A stretch of DNA of 64,000 bases from Methyloversatilis sp. RAC08 (GTDB taxonomy: Bacteria > Pseudomonadota > Gammaproteobacteria > Burkholderiales > Rhodocyclaceae), in assembly GCF_001713355.1 (NCBI RefSeq), contig NZ_CP016448.1:1984001-2048000 (forward strand). The letters run 5' to 3'. The notes under the pieces were generated by a model. That model did not search any database, was not told the DNA's origin, and was given only the letters and a program-made list of their open reading frames with translations. The translations under genes were made by a program, and so were the position numbers. Positions 1-9,845 of the stretch are shown here, piece by piece. Numbering within the stretch: the first letter of the stretch is position 1; every line of letters starts with the position of its first letter.

Positions 1-1835
1 GCCTTAAGACGCGCAGCGAATCCACGTTCTGCGGAGGCCGTCACCAGCAGGCGCTCGGTCGATCGCGTCATGGCGACATACAGCAGCTTGGCGTCGGCCG
101 CCACGCGATCCGCGTCGTCTTCGGCCCGCGGCAGCGTGTGGGCGCCGCACACGACCATGAACGGAAATTCCAGGCCCTTGCTGCTGTGCATGGTCATGAG
201 CTTCACGGTGTCCTCGGACGGGCTGAAACGACGCTTCGATCTCGAATCGGACAGCCAGTGCACCGGAATCGACGCGGCCATCAGGTAACGATGAAGACGA
301 TCGCCGATGTACTTGTCGGGGCAGGCAATGCACATGTCGGCCCACGCCACGCCGCGTTCCGCATGCATCTTCTTCAACGTGCGCGTGATCAGCGCCATTT
401 CCTCGGCGTCCGACTCGAGAATGCGCAGCACCGGCGGCGGTCCGCGACGGCCGCTCGACTGCGGTTCGAGCAGCGGCACGTGGTCGTCGTCGGCATCGGC
501 CGCGGTCAGGTAGGCGCGCGCGAAGTCGTAGGCGAAGCGGATCACGTCCTCGGTGTTGCGGTAGTTGAGCTTGAGCACCGTGCTGCGGCCGCGCGCCTGT
601 ATGCCCACGCTGGACAGACTGAAGTCCAGACCGCCGCGCTTGCCGTAGATGGACTGCGCATCGTCGTACAGCATCAGGAAGGCGTTGGTTTCCGGATCGA
701 CCATGCCGACGACGAGGCGCAACCACTCGGGCGCGAAGTCGTGCCCCTCGTCGATCATCACGGCACCGTACTGGGCGCGCGGTATGGCGCCCTTGTCGAC
801 GGCATCGATCACCGCGGACACGACACGATCGAAATAGTCCTTCCCGGCCGCCGGGCGCTCGACGTGATACGCCCGCAACTGCTCGCTGCACCAGTCGTGA
901 AAGTGGTACACGCTCACCTTGCCGGCAAGGCCGCGGGTGGCGATGAGGTCGCGCAGGCGAGCCGCCAGCGCGATGTTGTAGCAGAGCACGAGAATGGGTC
1001 TGGCGAGAACGCGCGCCAGATGCAGGCAGCGGTAACCGAGGATGAGCGTCTTTCCGGATCCGGCCACGCCGTGGATGACGCGGTGCCCCTCTCCCAGGCT
1101 GCGCGCCAGCATCTCCTGCTGCATGTCCATCACCCGGACGAGGTCCGGCAGCAGGCCGTCGTCCGAAGCGTCTTCACCCACCTCGGCGAAGAGGTCTGCC
1201 TGCTGATGACCGATGCGCACCTCCGGAAACAGATGCCAGCGTATGCGGTCGATCTGCGGCAGCGTGAGACTTTGCGGGAAGCTCACGTCGAACATGTTCC
1301 ACAACTGCTGCTGGAAGGCTTCGGCATCGCTCGCCTCGCGCATTTCGTCGGCGCAGATCACGCGATGCGGCGGCAATACGTCGCCGAGGTCGGTGGCTTC
1401 GAACTGTTTGCGCGTCATGCCGCTGAGTACGACGCCATAGCCCCACGGCAGCACGAGCTTGCCGCGATGCCGGCCTTCCTGCTGCACCAGCTGCGGATCG
1501 CGTTCCAGATCGCCGATCAGCTGATAGGCGCACTGCCTGACCTGTTCCAGCGGATTGCTCACCACCCTCGGACCGGCCTCGGTCAGAAGCTGCACGGATA
1601 CGCGGTCGATGGACTGCAGGGTGGCCAGGCGCCAGTCCTTCACCTCGAGCAGCAAAAGGCCGCGGCGGGGGTGCAGGACGATGAAATCCGAGTACCGCCG
1701 GCGGGCACCGACCGGCATGTCGTACCAGCACAGGTAGTCGTCTTCGAGCTTGTCTGCGAGACGCTGCGCGAAACGTCGTTCGCCCGCCTGCATGCGCGAG
1801 GCGCAGGCGCCGTATGAAGGAATGAGCGTGGCCAT
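1..1835 (-). CDS. NERD-domain superfamily I helicase (3' end beyond window)
   Basis: The reverse strand is open from an ATG at 1835 to the window edge without a stop, giving at least 611 residues. The N-terminus resembles a NERD nuclease-related domain, with acidic/basic residues D50, E64 and K66 in a D...ExK pattern. A UvrD/Rep-type helicase core follows: Walker A HGVAGSGKT (about 255-263), a Walker B-like MIDEGHDF, and near the edge motifs such as KLNYRNTED, MTMHSSKGLEF and LLYVAMTRS. Such proteins are ATP-driven DNA translocases or helicases, sometimes linked to DNA repair or phage defence. The specific role is unknown. The C-terminus lies outside the window. A long forward frame over the same bases is an antisense shadow. 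Confidence 0.85.
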   Translation of the reverse strand, partial: MATLIPSYGACASRMQAGERRFAQRLADKLEDDYLCWYDMPVGARRRYSDFIVLHPRRGLLLLEVKDWRLATLQSIDRVSVQLLTEAGPRVVSNPLEQVRQCAYQLIGDLERDPQLVQQEGRHRGKLVLPWGYGVVLSGMTRKQFEATDLGDVLPPHRVICADEMREASDAEAFQQQLWNMFDVSFPQSLTLPQIDRIRWHLFPEVRIGHQQADLFAEVGEDASDDGLLPDLVRVMDMQQEMLARSLGEGHRVIHGVAGSGKTLILGYRCLHLARVLARPILVLCYNIALAARLRDLIATRGLAGKVSVYHFHDWCSEQLRAYHVERPAAGKDYFDRVVSAVIDAVDKGAIPRAQYGAVMIDEGHDFAPEWLRLVVGMVDPETNAFLMLYDDAQSIYGKRGGLDFSLSSVGIQARGRSTVLKLNYRNTEDVIRFAYDFARAYLTAADADDDHVPLLEPQSSGRRGPPPVLRILESDAEEMALITRTLKKMHAERGVAWADMCIACPDKYIGDRLHRYLMAASIPVHWLSDSRSKRRFSPSEDTVKLMTMHSSKGLEFPFMVVCGAHTLPRAEDDADRVAADAKLLYVAMTRSTERLLVTASAERGFAARLK

Positions 1836-1990
1836 GCTTGAGGATGACGGCACGAAACATCGCGCATGATAGACGAATGGATCTGCCAGGGTCACCGACG
1901 CGCAGGCGCGCGGCCTGCAGACTTCGTGCCTTCAAAGCAAGGCGCCGCGCCCCGTTCCACTGCCAGGTGCGGTCAGCAAGCGGAGCGTAC

Positions 1991-2740
1991 TCAGGCCACC
2001 CGTCGCCAATGACCGGGCGGCAGGCCGAAGCGCTGCGTGAAGCGGCGAGTGAACGTGCTCTGGTCGGCGAAACCGGTGTCGAGCGCGATGTCGCCGAGCG
2101 AACGTGACCTGTCGTCGAGCAGGGCGAGCGCGGCGTCCAGACGCAAGCGGGTCAGGTAACGGTGCGGAGCTTCGCCGAAGGCGTCGACGAAAAGATCGTG
2201 AAAGCGGCGCGGACCGTAGCCGAAGCGGGCCGCCAGTTCCTTCAGCGGCGGTGCGTCGCCAGCGTGGCGGCGCAGCCAGGCGTCGACGCGTGCGACCGGA
2301 AAACGGCGCGCGTCGTCGTTCGCCGGGGCGGCATGCAGCCGGCCGGCCAGATCATCGGCCAAGCGGCTGGCCAGCAGCCAGTGACGCGGCCGCGACACGC
2401 GCTCGCCGGCCAGGCCGAGCAAGGGCTGCACGCGCCGGCGCAACGCGGCGTCAATGGCGAAGGCACGCGGACGCTCGAACAGCGACGCCGGCAAGGCGAC
2501 CGACGCCGCCGGCAGGTCGACCACCAGCTGGCGGTTTGCGGCGTCCAGCCCGCGGTAGTCGTGCCGGGTGCCGGCCGGTATCAGCAGGCCGGCGCCGGCA
2601 TCGACCCGGTGCAGGTGGCCCTCAAGCTCCAGTTCGGTGCCGCCGTCGCCGCCCAGCACGACCTGGTGGAAGTCGTGCGCGTGCCCGGCCGGTTCGGCCG
2701 CGTAGCAGCGGGTATCGACGTTGGGATCGGTGACGTGCAT
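1991..2740 (-). CDS. AraC family transcriptional regulator
   Basis: A 249-residue protein with a cupin-like N-terminal sensing domain (about 1-110; HxH pattern HAHDFHQ, then PAGTRHDY) and a C-terminal double helix-turn-helix. The second HTH carries the AraC signature DIALDTGFADQSTFTRRF, followed by GLPPGHWRR. It is a DNA-binding activator or repressor whose effector cannot be read from sequence. It lies 10 bp upstream of an EamA-type exporter gene on the same strand, so it probably regulates that exporter and is cotranscribed with it. The order regulator-then-target would need confirmation, because the exporter is the upstream gene in transcription. Confidence 0.9.
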   Translation of the reverse strand: MHVTDPNVDTRCYAAEPAGHAHDFHQVVLGGDGGTELELEGHLHRVDAGAGLLIPAGTRHDYRGLDAANRQLVVDLPAASVALPASLFERPRAFAIDAALRRRVQPLLGLAGERVSRPRHWLLASRLADDLAGRLHAAPANDDARRFPVARVDAWLRRHAGDAPPLKELAARFGYGPRRFHDLFVDAFGEAPHRYLTRLRLDAALALLDDRSRSLGDIALDTGFADQSTFTRRFTQRFGLPPGHWRRVA

Positions 2741-2750
2741 GGCATGGCCT

Positions 2751-3611
2751 TCAGCGACGCCGGCACAGTAGCACGCCGCCCAGAGCGAGCGCGAAACCGG
2801 CCATCTGTAATGGCGCCAGCCGCTCGCCGAACAGCAGGGCGGCCTGCACCGCGGCCAGCGGCGGAGCCAGCAGCACCAGCACGCTCACCTTTGCGGCCGA
2901 GCCCCGGCGCACCATCCACACCAGCAGCGTGCTGCCGATGGCCGACAGGCCGAACACCGCCCACGCCAGTGCCGCCCACAGTGCCGGGCCGGGCACCCAT
3001 AACGACTCGCCGAGCGCCAGCGCCACGACCAGACAGACCAGCGCGCCCCCGGCGTTCTGGATCGCACTCGAACTGAACAGATCGGCGGCGGCGATCGAGC
3101 TTTTCTGCACCAGCGTGCCGGCGGTGATGCCGGCCACGGCGACCAGCGCCACCCCGACGACCAGCGGCGACAGCGCCTCAGGGCCTACGCTTGCCAGCCG
3201 CGGCGCCAGCACCAGCACGACCCCCAGCGCACCGGCCAGCAGCCCGGCCCAGAAATGACGGCCCGGCGGTTCGTTGAACAGACGCTGCGCGATCAGGGCG
3301 GTGAACATCGGCTGCAGCGTGGCCAGCAGCGCCATCACCGCCGGCGACAGCCCGTGCGCCACCGCCCAATAGCCGCCGCCCATGTAGACGCCCTGCAGCA
3401 ACGCACCGGCCAGCAGGTGCTTGGGCCACTGGCTGCGCGCCGGCCAGGCGACACGCAGCGCGCCGGCGATGGCGGCGTACATCAGTGTGGTCAACGTGAA
3501 ACGGGCGAGCAGGAACAGCGCCGGATCGGCCACACCGTCGATCGCCCGCGCAACGATGAAGCCGGTGGACCAGACAAGTACGAACAGGGCAGGGGCGACG
3601 ACGGCAAGCAC
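2751..3611 (-). CDS. EamA/DMT family transporter
   Basis: A hydrophobic protein with about ten transmembrane segments and two EamA repeats, of the drug/metabolite transporter superfamily. Recognisable pieces are LVWSTGFIVARAID at the N-terminus and PLAAVQAALLFGERLAP near the C-terminus. The open frame extends upstream to 3806, but that part is read through palindromic repeat sequence and gives implausible residues. A GTG at 3611 yields about 286 residues, normal for the family, and I prefer it. No strong ribosome binding site supports any single start. It likely exports small metabolites or amino-acid-like compounds. It is paired with the AraC regulator 10 bp downstream. Confidence 0.82.
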   Translation of the reverse strand: MLAVVAPALFVLVWSTGFIVARAIDGVADPALFLLARFTLTTLMYAAIAGALRVAWPARSQWPKHLLAGALLQGVYMGGGYWAVAHGLSPAVMALLATLQPMFTALIAQRLFNEPPGRHFWAGLLAGALGVVLVLAPRLASVGPEALSPLVVGVALVAVAGITAGTLVQKSSIAAADLFSSSAIQNAGGALVCLVVALALGESLWVPGPALWAALAWAVFGLSAIGSTLLVWMVRRGSAAKVSVLVLLAPPLAAVQAALLFGERLAPLQMAGFALALGGVLLCRRR

Positions 3612-3715
3612 GACACGGGACCTGGAATGAAGGGCTGCCAGTCTGCACGGCCACTGCAGCGAAGTCTTGTCGAAAACTGCAATCCCTGCTTGCGCCGGGC
3701 ACGGCGGCAGCGGAC

Positions 3716-3857
3716 CTGTGGGAGGGACCTGTGGGAGCGGCCTGTGGGAGCGGCCTGTGGGAGCGGCGGCCTCGCCGCGATTGATGCTTCGATGATCGCT
3801 GATCAACGCGCCGATCGCGGCGAGGCCGCCGCTCCCACAGAACCGCCGCCGCTCCCG
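3716..3857. repeat. REP-like palindromic element with tandem half-units
   Basis: The core is a perfect 26-bp inverted repeat at 3756-3781 and 3814-3839 around a 32-nt loop. Its arms start TGTGGGAGCGGCGGCC. Immediately before it are three 13-bp units of the form CTGTGGGAGCGGC (3716, 3729, 3742), the first with changes near its end, i.e. repeated copies of the outer arm. A degenerate GCCGCCGCTCCCGCAG follows at about 3844. The same element recurs near 42.5 and 55.0 kb. It is an intergenic repetitive palindrome, possibly mobilised by a RAYT transposase encoded elsewhere. It lies upstream of the EamA gene and downstream of the formamidase gene and could act as a transcriptional attenuator there. 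Confidence 0.85.
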
Positions 3858-3899
3858 CAGGGGACACCCCCCGGGCCGATCGTTGTTGGCGGCGGTACG

Positions 3900-5387
3900 C
3901 TACAGGCTGCCGCCGGAGAACAGCGCCTTCCTGATCACCGCGTGCACGCCCCAGTTGCCATCCACCACCTGGGTCACGGCGAAATCGACGCCGACCGACA
4001 GCAGCGAAATCGCTTCGTCTTCGGTCAGCTTCTGCGTGTCCATCAGGAAGGCGCGGCTCTTGCGGAAGGCGTCCTTCAGCGCGAGGTCGACCGAAGACTT
4101 GGCGTAGATGTCGCTCTGCGCCTTGTCGCCCAGTTCGGCCAGATAGTTGGCGAAGCTGAAGCCGTGGATCACCCATTCGTCAGGTGTTTCGAGCAGCGGG
4201 TAGGCGAGCTTTTCGAGTGCGGTGCCGGCGAGGTCGGCCTTCTTGTGCAGGATGAACTGGAAGGTGCCGGTCAGCGAACATTCGATGGCGGTGCCGCACA
4301 GTTCGGAATCGCCCTGACCCGCGTGCGGGTCGCCGACCGAAAACAGCGCGCCCTTGACCGCGACCGGGTAGTACATCGTCGCGCCCTTGCCGATGCGCCA
4401 GTTGTCGATATTGCCGCCGGTATAGCTGGGCGGGATGGAATCGACCATGTCGGCTTCTTTCGGCGCCACGCCGGTCACGCCGAAGTGCGGCCGCGTCGGC
4501 ACACGCACGTTCTTCAGCACGCCGTGGTTTTCCTTGATCGTCGAGTGATCGACGATGACGCCCGGGTAGTCGATCGTCTTGTGCACCACGCCGAACGGGT
4601 CGGTCTGCGGCGTCCACTGGAAGTTGTACACCGCCTGCGCCCAGTTCTTCTCGCTGCTGGCATCGATCTCGTAGATCGTGATGACTTCGCGTTCCTTCGG
4701 CTCGGTGATCAGCTCCTTGAAGTGGAAGCCCCACCAGGCCGCGGCATTGACGCCGAAGCTCTTGCCCTTGTACTTCGGGTTGGCGCTCGGCCGCGGCGTG
4801 ACATCGACGATGCGCACCTCGAGCACGTCGCCCTCTTCCGCACCCTTCACATACACCGGCCCGGTGCATATGTGCACCCCGAGACCTTCGCCGGCACCGC
4901 GTCCGAACAGGCTGGCGTCCATCGGCCCGGCACCGCGGCGGATGACGCCCTTCTTTTTCTTGTCCCAGTAGAAAACGCTTTCCGCGCCCGGGTCACCCTT
5001 GATCATGCGGTCGAAATCGTCGCCCGCGTGGTGGGTCAGCGTTTCGATGGTGACGAAATCACCCGGTTCGACCGTCACCTGCGGCTTCAGCGACTTGCTG
5101 AAGTAACCCCAGTGCACCGTGTCGGCGCTGGCCGCAATGTAGTAGTGATTGACCGCCTTCATCGTGCCGGTGGCCGCATCCTTGGCCATTGCCGAACCGA
5201 CCCAGCCGGCGCTCAGCGTGCCGAAACCGGCCGCCAGCGAACCCTTCAGCAAGCCGCGCCGCGACGGATCCGGCGGCGCCGGCGTATCGAGCGCCGCTTC
5301 GCCGTTGCCGTCGACCTGTACCGTCAGGCGGCCTTTTGCATCACAGAAACTGCAGTGCTGATGTGCGGGATGAGTACAGCTCGACAT
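3900..5387 (-). CDS. Tat-exported acetamidase/formamidase family protein
   Basis: A 495-residue protein of the FmdA_AmdA family, which hydrolyses short amides such as formamide or acetamide to ammonia and the acid. The C-terminal part carries family features such as VGDPHAGQGDSELCGTAIE. A twin-arginine motif SRRGLLKGSLAAG (about 42-54) and a hydrophobic stretch ending in GSAMAKD predict Tat export. The first 20 residues contain a Cys/His cluster (C4, H6, H9, H11, C12, C15) before the signal, which is unusual. The ATG is preceded by AAGGAG. A sigma-54-type promoter lies upstream. Substrate and periplasmic location are inferred. Confidence 0.88.
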   Translation of the reverse strand: MSSCTHPAHQHCSFCDAKGRLTVQVDGNGEAALDTPAPPDPSRRGLLKGSLAAGFGTLSAGWVGSAMAKDAATGTMKAVNHYYIAASADTVHWGYFSKSLKPQVTVEPGDFVTIETLTHHAGDDFDRMIKGDPGAESVFYWDKKKKGVIRRGAGPMDASLFGRGAGEGLGVHICTGPVYVKGAEEGDVLEVRIVDVTPRPSANPKYKGKSFGVNAAAWWGFHFKELITEPKEREVITIYEIDASSEKNWAQAVYNFQWTPQTDPFGVVHKTIDYPGVIVDHSTIKENHGVLKNVRVPTRPHFGVTGVAPKEADMVDSIPPSYTGGNIDNWRIGKGATMYYPVAVKGALFSVGDPHAGQGDSELCGTAIECSLTGTFQFILHKKADLAGTALEKLAYPLLETPDEWVIHGFSFANYLAELGDKAQSDIYAKSSVDLALKDAFRKSRAFLMDTQKLTEDEAISLLSVGVDFAVTQVVDGNWGVHAVIRKALFSGGSL

Positions 5388-5437
5388 GCGGACGCTCCTT
5401 CTGGACAGTGGGGGATGTGCAGCACCGCATGTTGCGG

Positions 5438-5453
5438 TGCATCAATCGTGCCA
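5438..5453 (-). promoter_or_regulatory. sigma-54 (-24/-12) promoter candidate of the formamidase gene
   Basis: On the reverse strand the bases read TGGCACGATTGATGCA. This has the GG at -24 and GC at -12 separated by exactly ten bases, as sigma-54 promoters require. Transcription would begin near 5427, about 40 nt before the ATG. An adjoining inverted repeat, GCACCGCA/TGCGGTGC (5422-5440), overlaps the -12 region and could be an operator or leader hairpin. Nitrogen control through NtrC would suit an amide hydrolase. No NtrC site was identified with confidence. Confidence 0.55.
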
Positions 5454-5624
5454 GAGGGAAAGTCCTTATGAATCAATGGTCGGGAGTGTGAAATCTGCCC
5501 GCTTTGGGTGCGTTGCGCACTGCAACGGCGCAGTGTGGCCGCGCGCGAGGCGTCGCCAGCGAGCAACGTACGATGGCGGTGGGGAAGCGCAATGTGAACT
5601 GTAGTAATCGGCGCCCTACCCCGA

Positions 5625-6485
5625 TCAGACCGACGCCTGCTCGGCCTGCCACTCCTTCAAGGTCCGGCCCTTCGCGTCCTTCCACATCAGTCGGCCGTTG
5701 GAACACGTTCCGAGCACCATGTCTGACGCGGACGATGGCGAGCTGAATACATAGTCCTGGGTGAAGCGGTACACATCGCCTTCACGAGCGAGCGCGCCGT
5801 TCTCGATCAACTCCTGGCGCAGATCGCTCGACCGGCGCATTTGCTGAAAACTCGGCGTCACCACGACCACCGCCTGGGAACCCGCCTTCACGACGAAGCC
5901 CTGGCTGGACTCGAACCCGGTCGCCAGAACGCCTTTGGCATTGCAGGTCAGCAGTACCTCTCTCCTGCCTATCGGCGCGGGGCTCGATTCAAACGCATGA
6001 ACGCCCATCACCGGCAGCATCCCCAGCATGTTCTCCAGAAACACCATCATGTCTGCCCGGTCCGCTTCCGACAGGCTGGATTCGAGGGGCTGGGTCGCGT
6101 TGTCCAGTGGTACGCGGCGAGCCGCTTTCGCCAGGCGGATCAGGTGGGCTTCGAGAAACTGGACGTGTGCCTTGTTGAGCTGCCCCGGCGCCGCGATGAA
6201 GCAGATGGCGCGAGTCCAGAAGTCCTTCTGTACATAGTGACTTTCGAGCCGCGGGCGCACCGGGTCGCCTTCGCCGATGTAGAGCAGCTCTCCCTCGCCA
6301 TCCTCACGCGGACCGAGCAGCAGATAGACACCGGTCTGCTTCAGTTCATCGCGCTGCTTCACTTGGGGCAGCAGAGCGCGCGGGAACATCAGCGCCTTGC
6401 CGATCCAGTTCGATCGCTCGACGATGCGAAGGGCGTCGGGGTCGCCGTCGGCGACAAAGATGCGCAGCGAGAACGGCTTGTTCAT
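5625..6485 (-). CDS. GIY-YIG nuclease family protein with C-terminal DUF4357-like domain
   Basis: A 286-residue protein. The GIY-YIG fold is visible as GVYLLLG (52-58) and LLYIGEGD (67-74), with R78 and the glutamate in LEAHLIRLA as likely catalytic residues. The C-terminal part, ending in KDAKGRTLKEWQAEQ, resembles DUF4357, often fused to this nuclease type. The ATG at 6485 follows GAGGAAGAAG, so the in-frame sequence further upstream is not coding. It is the last gene of the leftward hsd/darTG/fic cluster, 112 bp after hsdR. It may be an accessory nuclease of the island. Its target is unknown. Confidence 0.82.
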   Translation of the reverse strand: MNKPFSLRIFVADGDPDALRIVERSNWIGKALMFPRALLPQVKQRDELKQTGVYLLLGPREDGEGELLYIGEGDPVRPRLESHYVQKDFWTRAICFIAAPGQLNKAHVQFLEAHLIRLAKAARRVPLDNATQPLESSLSEADRADMMVFLENMLGMLPVMGVHAFESSPAPIGRREVLLTCNAKGVLATGFESSQGFVVKAGSQAVVVVTPSFQQMRRSSDLRQELIENGALAREGDVYRFTQDYVFSSPSSASDMVLGTCSNGRLMWKDAKGRTLKEWQAEQASV

Positions 6486-6597
6486 ATCTTCTTCCTCGTG
6501 CAGGAACTCGCGGTTATTTGCGGTGGCATGTCGTTGGGATGCGTGCGCACCGAGCCAGGTGTCGGTAAGGCAGCCGCAGCGGGCAGGGTCGGGACGC

Positions 6598-9500
6598 TCA
6601 CGCCGACCAGGCCTCACCGAGCGCCTGCGCCTGCTGCAGCACCAGTTCCACCGCCTTTTCCTGCTCGTCGGGCGGGTAGCGGTATTTGCGCAGGATGCGC
6701 TTCACCATCAGGCGCAGCTTTGCGCGCACGCTTTCGCGTTCGGACCAATCGACCGTCAGGTTCCGGCGCAGGCTGTCGGTCAGTTCCTGGGCGATCTTCT
6801 TCAGGATGTCGTCGCTGAGTTCACGCACCGCCGATTCGTTGTCGGCCAGCGCGTCGTAGAAGCGCACTTCGTCCTCGCTCAGACCCAGTTCCTCTCCACG
6901 GCTGGCCGCCGCACGGAATTTCTTCGCCATCGCGATCAGCTCTTCGATCACCTGGGCGGTTTCGATGGCGCGGTTCTGGTAGCGCGTGATGACGTTGGCG
7001 AGCAGTTCGGAGAACTTCCTTTCCTGCACGACGTTGCTGCCGAAGCGTGACTTGATTTCACCCTGCAGCAGCCGGTCGAGCAGTTCGACCGCCAGATTGC
7101 GTTCCGGCAGGTTGCGCACGTCGGCGAGGAAGTCGTCGTCGAGAATGCCGATGTTCGGCTTGTCCAGCCCGACGGCATTGAATACATCGACCACGTCTTC
7201 GGACACAACCGCCGAGCTGATGATCTGGCGGATGGCCAGTTCGCGCTCATCGTCGGTGCGCTTCTGCTGTGTGATGTCGCGCTTGGTCAGGATGACCTTG
7301 ATCGCCTGCAGGAATGCGACTTCCTCGCGCACGGCCTTCGCCTCATCCAGCGTGCAGCACAGCGAAAATGCCTGGCTCATGGCCAGCACATTGTCGGCGA
7401 AGCGCTTCTTGCCCTCAGGCTGGCCCAACACGTGATTGGCTGCACCGGCCAGGCGCTTGTGGCTGGCGGTCAGGAAATCGCTCCAGTCGTAGCCGTGCAG
7501 CAGCGCGCGCAGCACGTCGAGCTTTTCCGCCAGCAGCGCATAGGCTTCTGCGGCATCCACCGTCGGCCGGCCGCGGCCGTTGCTAGCGGTGTACTCCTTC
7601 AGCGCGCTTTTCAGTTCGTTGGCGATGCCGATGTAATCGACCACCAGCCCGCCCTGCTTGTCCTTGAATACCCGATTGACGCGGGCGATCGCCTGCATCA
7701 GGTTGTGGCCCTTCATGGGCTTGTCGATGTAGAGCGTGTGCATGCACGGCGCGTCGAAACCGGTGAGCCACATGTCGCGCACGATGACCAGGCGGAGCGG
7801 ATCACCCGGCGCCTTGAAGCGCTTCTCGAGCCGCTTCTTGACCTGCGCGCTATATATATGCGGCTGCAGCAGGGCGCGGTCCGACGCCGAGCCGGTCATG
7901 ACGATCTTGATTGCGCCCTTCTCCGCGTCGTCGTCGTGCCAGTCGGGGCGCAACGCCACAATGGCGTCATACAGATGCACGCAGATTTCGCGGCTCATCG
8001 CGACGACCATGGCCTTGCCGGTCTGCGCGGCGTTGCGCGCTTCGAAATGCTCGACCAGATCGGCCGCCACGCGGGCGATGCGCGGTTCGGCGCCGACCAC
8101 CTTTTCGAGCGCGGCCCAGCGGCTTTTCAGCTTCGCCTGCTGGCATTCTTCTTCGTCTTCGGCCAGTTCGTCGACCTCGTCGTCGATCTGCGGCAGGTCC
8201 TCCTGCTTCAGCGACAGCCGGGCCAGCCGCGATTCGAAGTAGATGGCGACCGTCGCGCCGTCTTCGCGCGCCTGCTGCATGTCGTAGATGTGGATGTAGT
8301 CGCCGAACACGGCGCGCGTGTCGCGGTCTTCGCTCGACACCGGCGTGCCGGTAAAGGCGACGAAGGTGGCGTTGGGCAGCGCATCGCGCAAGTGCTGCGC
8401 GTAGCCGACCTGATAGCGCGTGACGTATTCGGTATCCGGCTGAGCCACCTTCAGCGCCCGCCCGCCGTCATTGGCGGCATCGGCTGAACTGCCGCGCGCG
8501 GGGCGCACTGTTTTCAGCTTCGCCTCGAAACCGTACTGTGTGCGGTGCGCCTCGTCGGCAATCACCACGATGTTGTGGCGATCCGACAGCACCGGGAAGC
8601 TGTCTTCGTCTTCGCCCGGCATGAATTTCTGGATGGTGGCAAACACGATGCCGCCCGACGGGCGGTTGCCTAGCCGGGCGCGCAGATCCTGCCGGGTGGC
8701 CGCCTGCACCGGCTGTTCGCGCAGCAGGTCCTGCGCCAGCGAGAACACGCCGAACAGCTGGCCGTCGAGGTCGTTGCGGTCGGTGATCACGACGATGGTC
8801 GGGTTTTCCATCGCCACGTCCTGCATCACGCGGGCGGCGAAGCAGGTCATCGTGATGCTCTTGCCGCTGCCCTGGGTGTGCCACACCACGCCGCCCTTGC
8901 CGCGGGTGAGCGGCGCACCGTCGGGACGCGACGCGGCCACCACCTGGCGGATCGCCGCGCGCACCGCGTGAAACTGGTGGTAGCCGGCGATCTTCTTCAC
9001 CAGCCCACCATCGTCTTCGAACAACACGAAGAAACGCAGAAAATCGAGCAGCATCGGCGGCGCGAGGACGCCGCGCACCAGTGTTTCGAGTTCGTTGAAG
9101 TGGCCCAGCGGGTCGAGCACGTCCCCGTCGATGGTGCGCCATTGCATGAAGCGCTCGGAATTGGCCGACAGCGAACCCAGCCGCGCCTCGCTGCCGTCGG
9201 CGATCACCAGCAGTTCGTTGTACTGGAACACATCCGGAATCTGCGCCTTGTAGGTCTGTATCTGGTCATAGGCCTTCCAGATGCTGGCAGTCTGGTCAGC
9301 CGGGTTCTTCAGTTCCAGCAGCACCAGCGGCAGGCCATTGACGAACAGGATCACATCGGGCCGGCGCGTGTGCTTCGGCCCCTTGATCGTGAACTGCCGG
9401 ATGGCCAGCCACTCGTTGCACGCGGGGTCGGCCCAGTCGATCAAGCGCACGAAGTCGCCGCGGGTGTCGCCGTCCTTCTGATACTCGACCGGCACGCCGC

Positions 9501-9774
9501 CGATGAGCAGCCGGTGAAACTGCCGGTTCGCCGCCAGCAGCGCCGGCGTGCCCAGATCGAGCACCTGGCGCAGTGCGTCCTCGCGCGCCGCCGTCGGAAC
9601 CGCCGGGTTCAGCCGCGCGATCGCGCTGCGCAAGCGACCTTCCAGCACCACCTCGCGGTAGTGGCCGCGCTCCGGGCGGCTGCCGTCAGGCGCCAGATCC
9701 GGGCCGTCGAGCGGCGTGTAACCGACGTCAGCCAGCCAGCCCAGCACTTCCTGTTCGAGGTGGTCTTCGGTCAT
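6598..9774 (-). CDS. hsdR: Type I restriction endonuclease subunit R
   Basis: A 1058-residue HsdR, the motor and nuclease subunit of a Type I restriction-modification complex. The N-terminal PD-(D/E)xK nuclease is visible as RRPDVILF (D140) and LLELK (E154, K156). The superfamily II translocase follows, with Walker A HTQGSGKS (299-306), DEAH at 407-410 ([14 protein letters not shown]), then [10 protein letters not shown] and [16 protein letters not shown]-terminal helical region probably contacts HsdM. With HsdM and HsdS it would cleave unmodified invading DNA after ATP-driven translocation. Unusually, it is separated from hsdMS by darT, darG and fic, all on the same strand. Confidence 0.95.
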   Translation of the reverse strand: MTEDHLEQEVLGWLADVGYTPLDGPDLAPDGSRPERGHYREVVLEGRLRSAIARLNPAVPTAAREDALRQVLDLGTPALLAANRQFHRLLIGGVPVEYQKDGDTRGDFVRLIDWADPACNEWLAIRQFTIKGPKHTRRPDVILFVNGLPLVLLELKNPADQTASIWKAYDQIQTYKAQIPDVFQYNELLVIADGSEARLGSLSANSERFMQWRTIDGDVLDPLGHFNELETLVRGVLAPPMLLDFLRFFVLFEDDGGLVKKIAGYHQFHAVRAAIRQVVAASRPDGAPLTRGKGGVVWHTQGSGKSITMTCFAARVMQDVAMENPTIVVITDRNDLDGQLFGVFSLAQDLLREQPVQAATRQDLRARLGNRPSGGIVFATIQKFMPGEDEDSFPVLSDRHNIVVIADEAHRTQYGFEAKLKTVRPARGSSADAANDGGRALKVAQPDTEYVTRYQVGYAQHLRDALPNATFVAFTGTPVSSEDRDTRAVFGDYIHIYDMQQAREDGATVAIYFESRLARLSLKQEDLPQIDDEVDELAEDEEECQQAKLKSRWAALEKVVGAEPRIARVAADLVEHFEARNAAQTGKAMVVAMSREICVHLYDAIVALRPDWHDDDAEKGAIKIVMTGSASDRALLQPHIYSAQVKKRLEKRFKAPGDPLRLVIVRDMWLTGFDAPCMHTLYIDKPMKGHNLMQAIARVNRVFKDKQGGLVVDYIGIANELKSALKEYTASNGRGRPTVDAAEAYALLAEKLDVLRALLHGYDWSDFLTASHKRLAGAANHVLGQPEGKKRFADNVLAMSQAFSLCCTLDEAKAVREEVAFLQAIKVILTKRDITQQKRTDDERELAIRQIISSAVVSEDVVDVFNAVGLDKPNIGILDDDFLADVRNLPERNLAVELLDRLLQGEIKSRFGSNVVQERKFSELLANVITRYQNRAIETAQVIEELIAMAKKFRAAASRGEELGLSEDEVRFYDALADNESAVRELSDDILKKIAQELTDSLRRNLTVDWSERESVRAKLRLMVKRILRKYRYPPDEQEKAVELVLQQAQALGEAWSA

Positions 9775-9845
9775 GGCGTATCGCGCACCTTCTGTCGGAC
9801 GTCACGGCAGGCGCTCGCCGGTATCGATCTGGATGAAAACGCGGC

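Noticed and set aside
138-1817. Long forward open frame (about 560 codons)
   Set aside because: It is antisense to the NERD-helicase frame, which has clear motifs. High GC leaves few stops on the opposite strand.
3612-3806. N-terminal extension of the EamA transporter
   Set aside because: It translates palindromic repeat and non-hydrophobic sequence; family length is reached from the GTG at 3611.
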